Shown here: piece by piece, positions 1-9,567 of the stretch | Layout: each line of letters opens with the position of its first letter | How positions within the stretch are numbered: the first letter of the stretch is position 1 | Source: Hyunsoonleella pacifica | GTDB lineage: Bacteria > Bacteroidota > Bacteroidia > Flavobacteriales > Flavobacteriaceae | Assembly: GCF_004310335.1 (NCBI RefSeq) | Contig: NZ_SIRS01000001.1 | Location: 186,001-250,000, forward strand | Length of the DNA stretch: 64,000 bases | Direction: 5' to 3' | Notes under the pieces: generated by a model | What the model was told of the DNA's origin: nothing | The model's input: the letters and a program-made list of their open reading frames with translations, nothing else | The model's database searches: none | Position numbers and translations under genes: made by a program

Positions 1-1
1 A

Positions 2-835
2 TTGAAGAATAATAATTTGGCAGAAAAATCTGAAATAATAATATTTTCCGATGGTCCTAAAAAAGAGACTGATGCTGCGCAAATTGAAGCAGTAAGAGCT
101 TACATAAAGACGATAACTGGTTTTAAAAAAATAACCTGTATTTTTTCTAAAAAAAATAAAGGGCTAGCGAAATCAATTTTAGAAGGTGTTACTCAAATTT
201 TGAAAGAAAATGAAACTGTTATTGTTTTGGAAGATGACCTAAAAACCAGTGCTAACTTTTTAGATTTCATGAATAAAAGTCTTGATTTTTATAAAGACAA
301 TGACAAAATAATATCAATTTCTGGATATACACCTCCAATTAAAGTACCAAAACAATATGTTTATGATAATTACTTTACACAGAGAGCAAGTTCATGGGGT
401 TGGGCAACCTATAGAACTCAGTGGGAAAAAGTAGATTGGGACGTTAGTGATTACTCAAATTTTAAAAATAATACTAATGCCAAAAGGAGGTTTAATAGAA
501 TGGGGTCTGATATGTCATTTATGCTATCTAAGCAAATGAAAAATACTATTGATTCTTGGGCTATAAGATGGTGTTACCACCAATTTAAAAATGATCTCTA
601 CTCAGTATTTCCTATTATCTCAAAAATAGAAAATATTGGTTTTACCCAAGGTGCTACACATACTAAAGGAAATTTTGAAATGTTACGTTTCGCTACTCCT
701 TTAGATGCAACAAATACTACTAGATTTAATTTTTTAGATAAAGTAGTGCTTAATAATACTTTTATAAAACAGTTTAAAATACCATATAGCATAAAAACCA
801 GAATAGTTTATAAACTCAAAGGTTTTTTTTATTAA
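2..835 (+). CDS. GT2-like glycosyltransferase, 5' end cut by the window
   Basis: Probable cytoplasmic glycosyltransferase that adds a sugar during exopolysaccharide or capsule assembly. The reading frame is open to the window edge and begins only with a TTG at base 2, so the true start is very likely upstream. Visible features are an FSDGPK segment, an NKGLAKSI segment and an acidic VLEDDL motif near residue 77-79 of the visible part, as in GT-A fold enzymes where such acidic residues bind the metal-nucleotide sugar. A later SWGWATYRTQW segment is typical of this GT2-like group. It is followed after 41 bases by a GT4 gene and then by WecG-type and Wzc-type genes, which places it in a polysaccharide locus. 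Donor and acceptor are unknown. Confidence 0.75.
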   Translation: MKNNNLAEKSEIIIFSDGPKKETDAAQIEAVRAYIKTITGFKKITCIFSKKNKGLAKSILEGVTQILKENETVIVLEDDLKTSANFLDFMNKSLDFYKDNDKIISISGYTPPIKVPKQYVYDNYFTQRASSWGWATYRTQWEKVDWDVSDYSNFKNNTNAKRRFNRMGSDMSFMLSKQMKNTIDSWAIRWCYHQFKNDLYSVFPIISKIENIGFTQGATHTKGNFEMLRFATPLDATNTTRFNFLDKVVLNNTFIKQFKIPYSIKTRIVYKLKGFFY

Positions 836-876
836 TAATTATGATACTGCTTCCTCAGTATTTTTAAATTTATTTC

Positions 877-1992
877 ATGGCATCTAAAATTCTATTCATC
901 TTGCATATTCCACCTCCAATCAACGGAGCAGCTTTAGTAGGAAAGTATATTCAAGATAGTGAAATAATAAATACTAGATTTGAAACGAAATATGTTAATT
1001 TAACAGCGTCTTTTAGTTTAGAGAAAATAGGAAAAGGGGGCATTGGTAAGTTCAAACACATTTTCAGCATTATAAGAAATGTTTTTAGGAAATTAAAAAA
1101 TAGTAAGTACGATTTATGTTATATGACATTGACGGCCAAAGGTCCTGGTTTTTACAAAGATTTTCTTATAATCCTTTTAGTAAAGCTTTTTAAAGTTAAT
1201 ATTGTTTACCATTTCCATAATAAAGGGGTAGCGTTAAGTAGCAAAAAATGGTATAATGCGATTTTGTATAAATATGCTTTTAATAATACAAAATGTATTT
1301 TACTTGCTCCTTCTCTTTATAAAGATATAGAAAGATACGTTTCTGCAGAAAATGTATATTTCTGCCCCAATGGAATCCCAGAATACTCAACTTTTAATAC
1401 ATTTAAGGAATTAGAAAAAATAGAGACCTTAGAACCCTGTAAATTTTTGTTTTTATCAAATATGCTGAGACAAAAAGGTGTTTTAGAATTATTAAAAGCA
1501 TGTTATATCTTACACAAGCAGCGTCTAAAATTTGAATGTCATTTTATAGGTGCTTGGGCGGATATACAAGAAGAGGAGTTTAATAGTGCTATTGAAAAAT
1601 ATAAATTACAGCATGTAGTAACTTTTCATGGCAAACAATATGGACAGGATAAAGTATCTTTTTTTGAGAAATCCGATGTATTTGTGTTTCCTACTTTTTA
1701 TCATAATGAATGTTTTCCTTTAGTTCTTTTAGAAGCTATGCAATTTGGGCTTCCAATTATTACTACAGATGAAGGTGCAATTGGAGAAATAGTGCAAAAT
1801 AATAAAACGGGGATTATAGTAAAACAACAGGATGTGGATTCTCTCGCAGAAGCGATGTTGAAAATGTTGAAAGAGCCGGATATTAGAAAAGAATATGGAG
1901 CAAGGGGAAAGAAACGTTTCGAAGAAAACTTTACGCTTTCAATGTTTGAGAAAAAAATGGAAGCAATTTTAATTAAAGCTTTAAACAAATAA
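877..1992 (+). CDS. GT4 family glycosyltransferase
   Basis: Retaining GT-B fold glycosyltransferase of family 4, probably extending a lipid-linked repeat unit on the inner face of the cytoplasmic membrane. The N-terminal Rossmann half begins LFILHIPPPINGAA, the glycine-rich acceptor loop of GT4. The C-terminal half carries FLSNMLRQKGVLELL and the EX7E-type signature in NECFPLVLLEAMQFGLP (about residues 280-297), which contacts the nucleotide-sugar donor. Length (371 residues) is normal for the family. It sits between a GT2-like gene and a WecG/TagA gene with short spacers (41 and 29 bases), so the three are probably co-transcribed. Sugar specificity cannot be read from the sequence. Confidence 0.88.
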   Translation: MASKILFILHIPPPINGAALVGKYIQDSEIINTRFETKYVNLTASFSLEKIGKGGIGKFKHIFSIIRNVFRKLKNSKYDLCYMTLTAKGPGFYKDFLIILLVKLFKVNIVYHFHNKGVALSSKKWYNAILYKYAFNNTKCILLAPSLYKDIERYVSAENVYFCPNGIPEYSTFNTFKELEKIETLEPCKFLFLSNMLRQKGVLELLKACYILHKQRLKFECHFIGAWADIQEEEFNSAIEKYKLQHVVTFHGKQYGQDKVSFFEKSDVFVFPTFYHNECFPLVLLEAMQFGLPIITTDEGAIGEIVQNNKTGIIVKQQDVDSLAEAMLKMLKEPDIRKEYGARGKKRFEENFTLSMFEKKMEAILIKALNK

Positions 1993-2021
1993 GTCGTTAG
2001 TTAGTATAAAACATATGTAAT

Positions 2022-2765
2022 ATGCATAAACTCTCCAAAGTTTTCTGTTTAGGTTATGAAGTGTTCACGGATACCCTAGACAAACTTCCGAAAGGTAAAA
2101 AAATGGTAGTGAATACAATTAATCAGTATTCCTATTGTATTGCTGAAAAAGATAAGCAGTTTAAAAAATCTTTACGTGATTCAGATATATTATTACCTGA
2201 TGGCGTAGGAATTGTTGTGGCTGTAAAGTGGCTATTAGGTAAAAAAATTAAAAAAATTGCTGGAGCCGATATACATGAATTCTTATTACACCGTTTAAAT
2301 AAAGATCATGGTTCTTGTTTTTATATGGGGGCATCAAAAACAACATTACAAAAGATAGAATCACGAATAGCTAAGGACTATCCCAATATTAAGGTTGGTA
2401 GTTACTCTCCACCGTTTAAAAAAGAGTTTTCTAAAGAAGAAAACGCTACTATTGTAAATGAAGTTAATACGTTTAAGCCAGACGTTTTATTTGTAGGAAT
2501 GACAGCTCCTAAGCAAGAAAAATGGAGTTTGATGCATAAATACGACTTAAACGTAAAAGGACCTATCTGTGCTATTGGAGCTGTTTTTGATTTTTATGCA
2601 GGGACAGTATCAAGACCAAGTAAATTTTGGCAAAAACTTGGTTTAGAATGGTTTGGTAGACTTATAAAAGAACCTAAACGCATGTGGAAGCGTTATATCT
2701 ATTTTGGTTTAATTTTTGGAGGGTATCTTATCAAGGCCAAGGTAAAACCCAATTATACTTCTTAA
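2022..2765 (+). CDS. WecG/TagA/CpsF family glycosyltransferase (GT26)
   Basis: Glycosyltransferase of the WecG/TagA/CpsF family, which usually transfers an N-acetylaminosugar or uronic acid derivative to an undecaprenyl-linked acceptor. Family signatures seen are TINQYSYCIAEKD, LLPDGVGIV with the conserved Asp, KIAGADIHEFL, and VGMTAPKQEKW followed by AIGAVFDFYAGT. The C-terminal segment GLEWFGRLIKEPKRMWKRY is the conserved basic tail thought to bind membrane. Its 247 residues match the usual size. It is last in a tight run of three glycosyltransferases; the next gene, a Wzc-like kinase, has its own promoter-like region. The exact sugar is not known. Confidence 0.9.
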   Translation: MHKLSKVFCLGYEVFTDTLDKLPKGKKMVVNTINQYSYCIAEKDKQFKKSLRDSDILLPDGVGIVVAVKWLLGKKIKKIAGADIHEFLLHRLNKDHGSCFYMGASKTTLQKIESRIAKDYPNIKVGSYSPPFKKEFSKEENATIVNEVNTFKPDVLFVGMTAPKQEKWSLMHKYDLNVKGPICAIGAVFDFYAGTVSRPSKFWQKLGLEWFGRLIKEPKRMWKRYIYFGLIFGGYLIKAKVKPNYTS

Positions 2766-2843
2766 CCAACTTAAATGTTTTTCAATAAACAACTTCACAA
2801 ATCAAAGCCTAAAATAAATCGATAATATAAACGCTAACATTTC

Positions 2844-2851
2844 TATCTTTG
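2844..2851 (+). promoter_or_regulatory. -7-like element before the tyrosine autokinase
   Basis: TATCTTTG matches the Bacteroidota -7 consensus TAnnTTTG and lies about 105 bases before the ATG at 2956. No convincing TTG -33 element is seen at the usual spacing, so this is a motif match only. Confidence 0.4.
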
Positions 2852-2955
2852 CGGAGGCATAAGAAAAAGTTCAAGTAGTTTTTAGTATACATCAAATAGA
2901 AACTTACTAAGGCGTTAGAAACATAAAAAATTTATCCCTAAAACGAATACCGACA

Positions 2956-5310
2956 ATGGCAAAAGAAAAATATAAATATCTACCTGTTGCAGAGGATAGT
3001 AACGAAATTAACTTACGAGAGATTCTAGATAAATACAAACGTTTTTGGCCATGGTTTTTAATAATTACAACCATTTTTTTGTCACTAGCAGTATTTTACA
3101 TTAAAAAAGCACCTAACCAGTATACCAGTATTGCAAGTATAATAATAAACGATGAGAAAGGTAATGGTACTTCCAGAACAACTAATGGCTTTGATGTAGA
3201 TTTATTGTCTGGAGGATTAAGCTCAAATAGTATGGCTAACGAGATGGGTTTACTAAGGTCTAAACGCTTAATGTTAAATACTGTGAAGGCCTTAGATTTA
3301 AATATACAATACTTTAATGATGAAGATCTAGTGCCTAGACCTTTATATTATAATAGCCCGATTAAGGTAGAAATATTGCGGTTAGATGAAGAAAAATTAA
3401 AGCGAGCCATTAATAATGAAAATAATACCTTTAAGGTTAAGTATTTAGGAGAAAATGGTTTACAGTTACTAAATGAAACAGAGGAAACAATACTAAAAAC
3501 AGATTTTAATAGTCACATACAATTAAGTTTTGTAGATTTTGTGATTAAAAGTAATATAATTGATACATCATATACTGCCAACTGGAAAGAGGTAACCATT
3601 AAATTTTTATCAGCAAGAAGCGTCGCAGCGGCATACAAGAAAAAGCTGGAGGTGGAATTAATTGATGATAAGGCCACTCTAATTACCCTAAAATTAACTG
3701 ACGGTGTAGCAAAAAGGTCAGAAGACATTTTAAACCAATTAATATTCGAGTACAATAGAGAGGCTATTGAGGATAAAAATTTAATAGCTAAAAGTACTGC
3801 GGATTTTATCGATGAGCGCCTAAGTATAATTAATAGTGAATTAGATTCTGTGGAGTCTGGTAAAGAATCTTTCAAAGAATTAAATAGACTTACAGATATT
3901 GGAACAGAATCCAGTATTATGATTCAAAATATAAGCGAATATAACAAGGAACAGCAGCAGGTAGCTACGCAATTGGAGGTTACAAGTTCTATGTTAAATT
4001 ATATAGAATCTGGAAGTAACGACTTATTGCCAGCAAATCTAGGTTTAGAATCTGAAACTAATGCATTTGTAACTAATTATAATGATCTAATTTTAAAAAG
4101 AGATAAACTTCTCTCAGGCTCTACCAATAAAAACCCTTTGGTGGTCAGTCTTAACGAACAAATAGACCAACTAAAAAGTAATGTAAAACAAAGTTTGCTT
4201 AATCAGCGACAAAATTTAATCATTCAAAGGGAAAGTTTACGTAAAAGAACGGGATCTATTGGATCCCAAATAGCTAGAATGCCAGGCCAAGAACGTCAGG
4301 TTAGGGGTATTGAAAGGCAGCAGTCTATAAAAGAGGCGCTGTATCTATTTTTATTGCAAAAGCGTGAGGAAAACACTTTGGAACTTTCTGTCACAGGGCC
4401 TAAAGCTAAAATTGTAGACAGCGCTTCAAGTTCTGGAGGTAGTATAAGCCCAAGCCCTAAAATCATTTTAGGTTCTGCGGTAATATTGGGCTTGTTATTA
4501 CCATTTTTAGTAATTCGCAGTAGAGAGCTACTAAATAATAAAATAAAATCTAGAGAGGATTTAGAAAAGCTAACCAAAAACCTTACCATATTGGGAGAGC
4601 TACCTCTTTTAAGAAAAAAAGAAGATGAACTCATAAAAAAAGACGACCGCTCTGTATTGGCAGAGTCTTTCAGAATTTTAGCAGCAAATCTTCAGTTTTT
4701 AATTTCATCACGTAAGAAAAGTGATAAAGGAGTATCTATTTTTGTGACTTCAACAATTAAAGGAGAAGGGAAAACGTTTATAGCCACTAATATGGCTATT
4801 ACTCTAGCATTGTCTGGTAAAAAAGTTGTTTTAGTTGGTGCAGACCTACGTAATCCGCAATTACAGCGCTATCAAAAAAAACTTCATAAAGCTCTAGGAG
4901 TCAGTGATTATTTGGTAAATAGAGAACATAAATTGAGCTCTTATATACAAAAAACAGAAATTCATGAGAATTTGGCAGTATTGCCATCTGGTACTATTCC
5001 TCCAAATCCAGCGGAATTACTTCACTCTGATAGATTAGGTAATCTGTTTTCTGAATTAAAGCAAGATTATGATTATATAGTAGTTGATACAGCTCCAGCA
5101 TTACTTGTTGCAGATACGTTTTTAATTAATATGTATGCCGATTTAACCCTATACGTAACTAAAGCAGATTTTACAGAAAAGAAACTAATGGAGTTTAGCA
5201 AGGATGCTGTACAAAAAGGGAAATTAAAAAATATATCTTTTGTTTTGAATGGTGTAGCTCCAAGACACTTAGGTTATGGTAGTAAATACGGGTATGTTTA
5301 TGGTAAATAG
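2956..5310 (+). CDS. Wzc/GumC-like polysaccharide co-polymerase with BY-kinase domain
   Basis: Inner-membrane chain-length regulator and autophosphorylating tyrosine kinase for Wzy-type polysaccharide export. Order: Wzz-type N-terminal domain with a first membrane helix about residues 35-52, a long periplasmic coiled-coil and GNVR-like region, a second helix about 511-530, then a cytoplasmic BY-kinase. Walker A is TIKGEGKTFIA, with the P-loop Lys at 606; Walker B is YIVVDTAPALLVAD. In the Walker A' segment LVGADLRNP the first Asp of the usual DxD is Gly, and Asp630 is kept. The C-terminal tail has a short Tyr cluster (LGYGSKYGYVYGK), the usual autophosphorylation site. It follows three glycosyltransferase genes after a 190-base spacer with a -7-like element. 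Length is normal. Confidence 0.92.
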   Translation: MAKEKYKYLPVAEDSNEINLREILDKYKRFWPWFLIITTIFLSLAVFYIKKAPNQYTSIASIIINDEKGNGTSRTTNGFDVDLLSGGLSSNSMANEMGLLRSKRLMLNTVKALDLNIQYFNDEDLVPRPLYYNSPIKVEILRLDEEKLKRAINNENNTFKVKYLGENGLQLLNETEETILKTDFNSHIQLSFVDFVIKSNIIDTSYTANWKEVTIKFLSARSVAAAYKKKLEVELIDDKATLITLKLTDGVAKRSEDILNQLIFEYNREAIEDKNLIAKSTADFIDERLSIINSELDSVESGKESFKELNRLTDIGTESSIMIQNISEYNKEQQQVATQLEVTSSMLNYIESGSNDLLPANLGLESETNAFVTNYNDLILKRDKLLSGSTNKNPLVVSLNEQIDQLKSNVKQSLLNQRQNLIIQRESLRKRTGSIGSQIARMPGQERQVRGIERQQSIKEALYLFLLQKREENTLELSVTGPKAKIVDSASSSGGSISPSPKIILGSAVILGLLLPFLVIRSRELLNNKIKSREDLEKLTKNLTILGELPLLRKKEDELIKKDDRSVLAESFRILAANLQFLISSRKKSDKGVSIFVTSTIKGEGKTFIATNMAITLALSGKKVVLVGADLRNPQLQRYQKKLHKALGVSDYLVNREHKLSSYIQKTEIHENLAVLPSGTIPPNPAELLHSDRLGNLFSELKQDYDYIVVDTAPALLVADTFLINMYADLTLYVTKADFTEKKLMEFSKDAVQKGKLKNISFVLNGVAPRHLGYGSKYGYVYGK

Positions 5311-5889
5311 AAAACTTTAAACACATACTTCATCTAAGCTGTTATGGTTTTATTGAAAACAAAATAAAATATAGTTTTAATAGTATTTTAATTTTATCTA
5401 GGTAAAATACATTGAGCTTACTAAAGCTACTATGCGCAATTACGCTAATGATATTTACTAAATATCATTAAGTTTTGATTCTTGCGTTTCATTTGTCAGA
5501 TGGATTTGCAAAACTCTTAAATTTTTGTTACCATTTTTAAAATATATAATCTTTTCAGATCGACCTATCTTAGCTTAAAAAACCAAACTAATTATATTTC
5601 AATACTTTTTATCTCATATTATATGTTATTTTAGTTTGTTTGAATTTTAGTAATTATACTTTAAATAGTTAATTATTATAATTTAATCCAATATTCTTTC
5701 TTTTATGTAAACTATAATACATAAACAAAAATTTAAAGTTAAGAGTTTACTTATCTACAAATCTTATTCTACAATTAATACTAATAAGCAGAAACCCAAA
5801 AAATGAAACATAAATTATTTTAATATTAGGTATAGTATTATTTAAAAATGCGAAATGTCTATTGTTTATAATTTTTATACATATTACAT
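5311..5889. other. AT-rich intergenic stretch with a perfect hairpin
   Basis: No gene is supported in this 579-base gap. It holds one clear structure: 5446-5456 (taatgatattt) and 5460-5470 (aaatatcatta) form a perfect 11-bp inverted repeat around an ACT triloop. It is followed by AGTTTTG rather than a real T-run, so it may be a weak terminator for the Wzc-like gene or a protein-binding palindrome. The rest is AT-rich and shows nothing recognisable. Confidence 0.5.
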
Positions 5890-6942
5890 ATGAAAGAAAA
5901 ACTAGTGTCTCATTCCAAACATATTATAAATTATGCAAACAGTTTTTATTACAATTATTCCCATAATAAACTTGCTAAAAGTGCGCTCAAAACTATAGAG
6001 TCTATAAAAGGAAAAACAGATCCAAAGTTGATTGAGATGTCTAACACATATGCAGAAGATGTATTAGGTTGGCTCGGATATGCACCTTGGCTACGAGCTC
6101 ATAGTGCTATGATTGGGGAATTTAAAGAAGGGTGGATACCAGAAAATTATTTTGGAACTGTAGTTGTACCTAAACTACAAGGTGAAATTGGTAGAACCTC
6201 TTTTTTAAAACCCCTGTCCAAAAAACTTTTTAATTCCAATATGTTTCCAGATATAGGGTATTTTGTTAACGGTTCTTTTTTTACCGAAAACTACGAATAT
6301 ATTACAGATAGAAATAGCATTTTGTATTTATTTAAGGATACTGAAAAAGTTGTATTCAAGCTCAATAATTCTGCCCAAGGTATAGGGGTTCTGGTATTTG
6401 ATAAAAAGAATTATGACTATCATAAGATAAAAGCATTGGGAGATGGCGTTTTTCAAAAATATATCGAGCAACATTCCTTTTTTAATAAAATTATGCCAAA
6501 TTCTGTAGCAACGATTCGTGTGCTTACGGTATTATCAAAAGAAGGAGATGCCTCGCTAAGAGCTGCATATCTTAGAGTGGGTAGAAACAAAGATTCTCAT
6601 GTAAAATCTAGTTCACAAATTTCTATTCCAATTAATTTAAAGACAGGAATGTTAAATACTTTAGGGCATTCCAAATCATGGTACACCATGGATGCACATC
6701 CAGATTCAGGTTTTATCTTTAAAAATGAAGTAATTCCTAACTTTAATAACATCATTAAAACGGCACTTGAGTTGCAAAAAGCTATGTCCTTAGTAAAATG
6801 TATTGGTTGGGATATGGTTATAGACAAGGATAACAACATACAGATTATGGAATGGAATGGATTTCATACGGGTATTGGTTTTGCTGAATTTACGCAAGGT
6901 CCGTGTTTTAAAGATTTAGGTTGGGAAAAACTATGGAAATAG
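5890..6942 (+). CDS. Sugar-transfer associated ATP-grasp protein
   Basis: Resembles the sugar-transfer-associated ATP-grasp family (ATPgrasp_ST), which occurs in capsule and exopolysaccharide loci and probably ligates an amino acid or similar group to a sugar or peptide acceptor using ATP. Seen in the sequence: an N-terminal helical region, then KVVFKLNNSAQGIGV (about residues 156-170, nucleotide-binding beta-strand and loop), GDGVFQKYIEQH, NSVATIRVLTV, and the C-terminal metal/ATP motif IGWDMVIDKDNNIQIMEWNGF. Asp and Glu/Asn in this last motif are the expected Mg ligands. No signal peptide is evident, so it is cytoplasmic. It stands alone, with more than 550 bases free on each side, but follows the polysaccharide genes. 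Its substrate is unknown. Confidence 0.8.
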   Translation: MKEKLVSHSKHIINYANSFYYNYSHNKLAKSALKTIESIKGKTDPKLIEMSNTYAEDVLGWLGYAPWLRAHSAMIGEFKEGWIPENYFGTVVVPKLQGEIGRTSFLKPLSKKLFNSNMFPDIGYFVNGSFFTENYEYITDRNSILYLFKDTEKVVFKLNNSAQGIGVLVFDKKNYDYHKIKALGDGVFQKYIEQHSFFNKIMPNSVATIRVLTVLSKEGDASLRAAYLRVGRNKDSHVKSSSQISIPINLKTGMLNTLGHSKSWYTMDAHPDSGFIFKNEVIPNFNNIIKTALELQKAMSLVKCIGWDMVIDKDNNIQIMEWNGFHTGIGFAEFTQGPCFKDLGWEKLWK

Positions 6943-7496
6943 AATTCATATTTGATTTTTTTACTTAATGAGAAAGAAAATTTTATTAAAAACAAACCAT
7001 CCTTAATAGTTTAAAATATTCCTTAAATATTGATACCTTTTCTACATTAATTATTTATATTTCAATGGCATATTTCTCCAAAAATTAATCTAGATATGTA
7101 CCTCTAATATTTCTATACTTAAAAACAAAGATAAATTGTGTCAATTTCACAAATTTTGCCATAAATTTTAAAGGATAATACAGTATTTTGCTGTGTTCTT
7201 ATAGTCTGCCTGCAAATTTCTCAAAAATATGATTTGAATACGTTTTTTTGATAAATAGTTTAAATATTTATTGGAAATGCGAAGTCAAAATTAGTACTTT
7301 ACGGCCTATAGTTTTTTCAAAAAAACAGGTTATCAAAAGAATCTTCTATCATATACTAATTAAAGACTACTAAAGTTGCATTTTTACACTTTATCGATAT
7401 TTACATTTTTCTGCACAAGTATTTCATCGAATAAACATGTCTTTTCAGCGATTTTTTTATATATTTCTGTAATTTCATTCCCTCAAAACTTAACCT
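6943..7496. other. AT-rich intergenic stretch
   Basis: No gene, convincing promoter or terminator is seen in these 554 bases. It presumably contains the promoter of the lipoprotein gene at 7497, but no TAnnTTTG match was found close to it. Confidence 0.4.
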
Positions 7497-9308
7497 ATGG
7501 AATTTAATTACATCTCAAATTTTTTTAAACATATTTCTATTTATTTTATTTTTTTATTTTTTTTGCTGTCATGCAATAACGAAGAAGAAACACTGTTTGA
7601 GTCTAACGATACAGTAGATGAAAACACTAATGTCTTAGGTGAAGACATTGGTGAAAATATAATTGTTGATGACGTATTTATTGTATCATCAGGTAGTGTT
7701 AAAGAGTTGGATGTTTTAAGTAACGATGATTTGTCTGAGTTTACAAATGTTGTTATTACCTCAATATCACAACCAGTATATGGAGAGATCAATAGTACAG
7801 GTAATAATTCGTTTGAATATATTGCGCCAGATATTTCATCAGAAATTATAGATAATTTTACATATAGCGTTGAAGCTACCAAATCAGATGGAGGTAAAAT
7901 ATCATTAGATGGTGAGGTAAATGTAGAAGTAGTCCATCAAAATTATTTAATTACGCTTGAAGCGAAAGAAGAGTTAAAAGTGAGATTTGAAAATGGATAT
8001 ATACTGAGATCCGGGTTTTCTGATGATATTACTAAGGTAAAAGAATTTACATCTCGTTTTTTATCAAACCCAAGTGAATACCGACCTAAGTTTGGAGAGT
8101 CAGGAAGTTTACCTCCTAGGGGGCAATACCTGCACACTTCTGCCGTATATGCCTACGTAATGGATGATGTAAACCTTGCAAATGCGATTGCCAATGAAAT
8201 AGTTGAAACGGTTAAAACTAATCCATTAAATACGGCTTTTTGGAATAACTCAAATGTGGTAAGATGGGATACAGAGTATGCGCTTTGGATTCAAACTTCA
8301 AAAATAAAAAAAACATTAGATTCTTACTATTTCGTTAAATATCTACAAACAACATTAACTAATCAGGAAATATCTACTATCGAGTCTTGGTTTAATAGGT
8401 TTGCAGATTTAGCCTACAGAGCACTTAAAGACAGATTAGACAGTTATTTGGGTAATAATTGGCATATTAATGGAGAGAGTAAATTTATTTATAATGATCT
8501 CTATCCTGTAAGTCAAGCAAGTACACCCAACCCTGTTCAAGATGCTGAAGGAAAAGATTTAGTTGAGTTTACAATGTCTTGGGCACAAGACATATATAAT
8601 AATAGGCAATGGGATTGTGTTGCTTACATTCACTCTATGGCTGTTAAAAATAATGATATAGAAAGAGAAAATTGGGCGAGACAGTTTGTTAAATCTTTTT
8701 TAAAATATGCTGTTTTTGCAGATGGCACTATGGCAGAGCTATGGAGAAATAAGGATGATGACCCAACTCGAGGTGTATTTTACAGTTATGTAAGCTTAGG
8801 TGCGGTAATTCAAATAGCTCATGCTGATGCAATGGCAAATCATTTTCCTGGAGACAAACTTTACGATTATAAGACAAAAGAGGGAATAGTTAACGGCTCA
8901 ACTAATTTAACTGATTCTGGATATGTGGGGGGAAGTACCACGGATGGTGTAACTGAAAAAAGCTTATATACTGTGCTAAAAGCACAATCAAATTACTTGA
9001 GAAGTAGCGCCAACGGAGGATGGAACGATTTAAGATTTTTCAGAAAGAGTAATAATACTGTAGTACCGCTTTCAACAGTTGGTAAAAGACAGCCGAGTAC
9101 AATACCTGCAATTGCTAATTTATATTATAAAGATAATGATCTTAGTGATTTTTACATGTATAATACCGCTGTTGGATACCCAGCCAAACAAATAATTAAT
9201 GAAGGTTATATAGCAAGTATGTGGGAAGCAAATGAGGATATGGGATCATGGGGTAATTTAATTTTTGGATCTATCTGGTATGAACAAGAAAACAACTTTT
9301 TTAATTAG
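7497..9308 (+). CDS. Lipoprotein with Ig-like domain and putative alginate-lyase-superfamily domain
   Basis: Exported lipoprotein: a very hydrophobic signal ends in FLLSC with the lipid Cys at 26. Residues about 55-147 look like a cadherin-type Ig domain (VDDVFIVSSGSVKELDVLSN, a pattern common in bacterial surface proteins). Residues about 150-600 resemble the alpha/alpha-toroid alginate lyase superfamily, with conserved-looking segments NNWHINGESK, NNRQWDCVAYIHS and FADGTMAELWRN. Such enzymes cut uronate-containing polysaccharides by beta-elimination. Catalytic residues could not be assigned with certainty, so the lyase call rests on overall pattern. It is transcribed alone, ends at a strong terminator, and lies between the exopolysaccharide locus and the PUL. 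It could trim the cell's own polysaccharide or an external one. Confidence 0.6.
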   Translation: MEFNYISNFFKHISIYFIFLFFLLSCNNEEETLFESNDTVDENTNVLGEDIGENIIVDDVFIVSSGSVKELDVLSNDDLSEFTNVVITSISQPVYGEINSTGNNSFEYIAPDISSEIIDNFTYSVEATKSDGGKISLDGEVNVEVVHQNYLITLEAKEELKVRFENGYILRSGFSDDITKVKEFTSRFLSNPSEYRPKFGESGSLPPRGQYLHTSAVYAYVMDDVNLANAIANEIVETVKTNPLNTAFWNNSNVVRWDTEYALWIQTSKIKKTLDSYYFVKYLQTTLTNQEISTIESWFNRFADLAYRALKDRLDSYLGNNWHINGESKFIYNDLYPVSQASTPNPVQDAEGKDLVEFTMSWAQDIYNNRQWDCVAYIHSMAVKNNDIERENWARQFVKSFLKYAVFADGTMAELWRNKDDDPTRGVFYSYVSLGAVIQIAHADAMANHFPGDKLYDYKTKEGIVNGSTNLTDSGYVGGSTTDGVTEKSLYTVLKAQSNYLRSSANGGWNDLRFFRKSNNTVVPLSTVGKRQPSTIPAIANLYYKDNDLSDFYMYNTAVGYPAKQIINEGYIASMWEANEDMGSWGNLIFGSIWYEQENNFFN

Positions 9309-9347
9309 ATAAGAAAATATAACGTAATAAAAATATTTTGACATATG

Positions 9348-9385
9348 AAAGAGGTTGATTTAAAGTAAATCAACCTCTTTTTCTT
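9348..9385 (+). terminator. Strong intrinsic terminator after the lyase-like gene
   Basis: A perfect 14-bp inverted repeat, aaagaggttgattt (9348-9361) and aaatcaacctcttt (9367-9380), with a 5-base loop, runs into TTCTT. It lies 40 bases after the stop codon at 9308. Confidence 0.9.
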
Positions 9386-9460
9386 AAGTTAAATTTATAC
9401 AAATAATAGAAATAATTTTTATTATTACACGGTAAAATTTTAAAGCTATACTCTTTATGA

Positions 9461-9551
9461 AATGTTGTATTTGTGTAGAATAGTAGCCGGTTATCGCGCT
9501 ACGTTTGGGACGCGGGGTCGCAGGTTTGAATCTTACCACCTCGACAACATT
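9461..9551 (+). pseudogene. Decayed tRNA-Pro(TGG)-like element with a replaced outer stem
   Basis: Bases 9485-9544 are recognisably tRNA-Pro: D-loop GGTTATCGCGC, anticodon loop TTTGGGA (anticodon TGG), GGGGTCGCAGG, T-loop TTTGAAT and 3' acceptor strand CACCTCG. The molecule is damaged. The 5' acceptor strand (9469-9475) pairs with the 3' strand at only 3 of 7 positions, the D-stem is lost, and the anticodon and T stems each have a mismatch. The 3' end reads ACAA, not ACCA. Exactly outside the lost acceptor pairs, AATGTTGT (9461-9468) is perfectly complementary to ACAACATT (9544-9551), giving a new 8-bp outer stem. A terminator follows 16 bases later. It is unlikely to be a working tRNA; it may be a relic, an attachment-site remnant or a tRNA-like RNA. 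Confidence 0.7.
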
Positions 9552-9567
9552 ATGATAAGTAATTTAG

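Noticed and set aside
9469-9547. Functional tRNA-Pro(TGG)
   Set aside because: Acceptor and D stems do not pair and the 3' end is not CCA-like. Listed as a decayed tRNA-like element instead.
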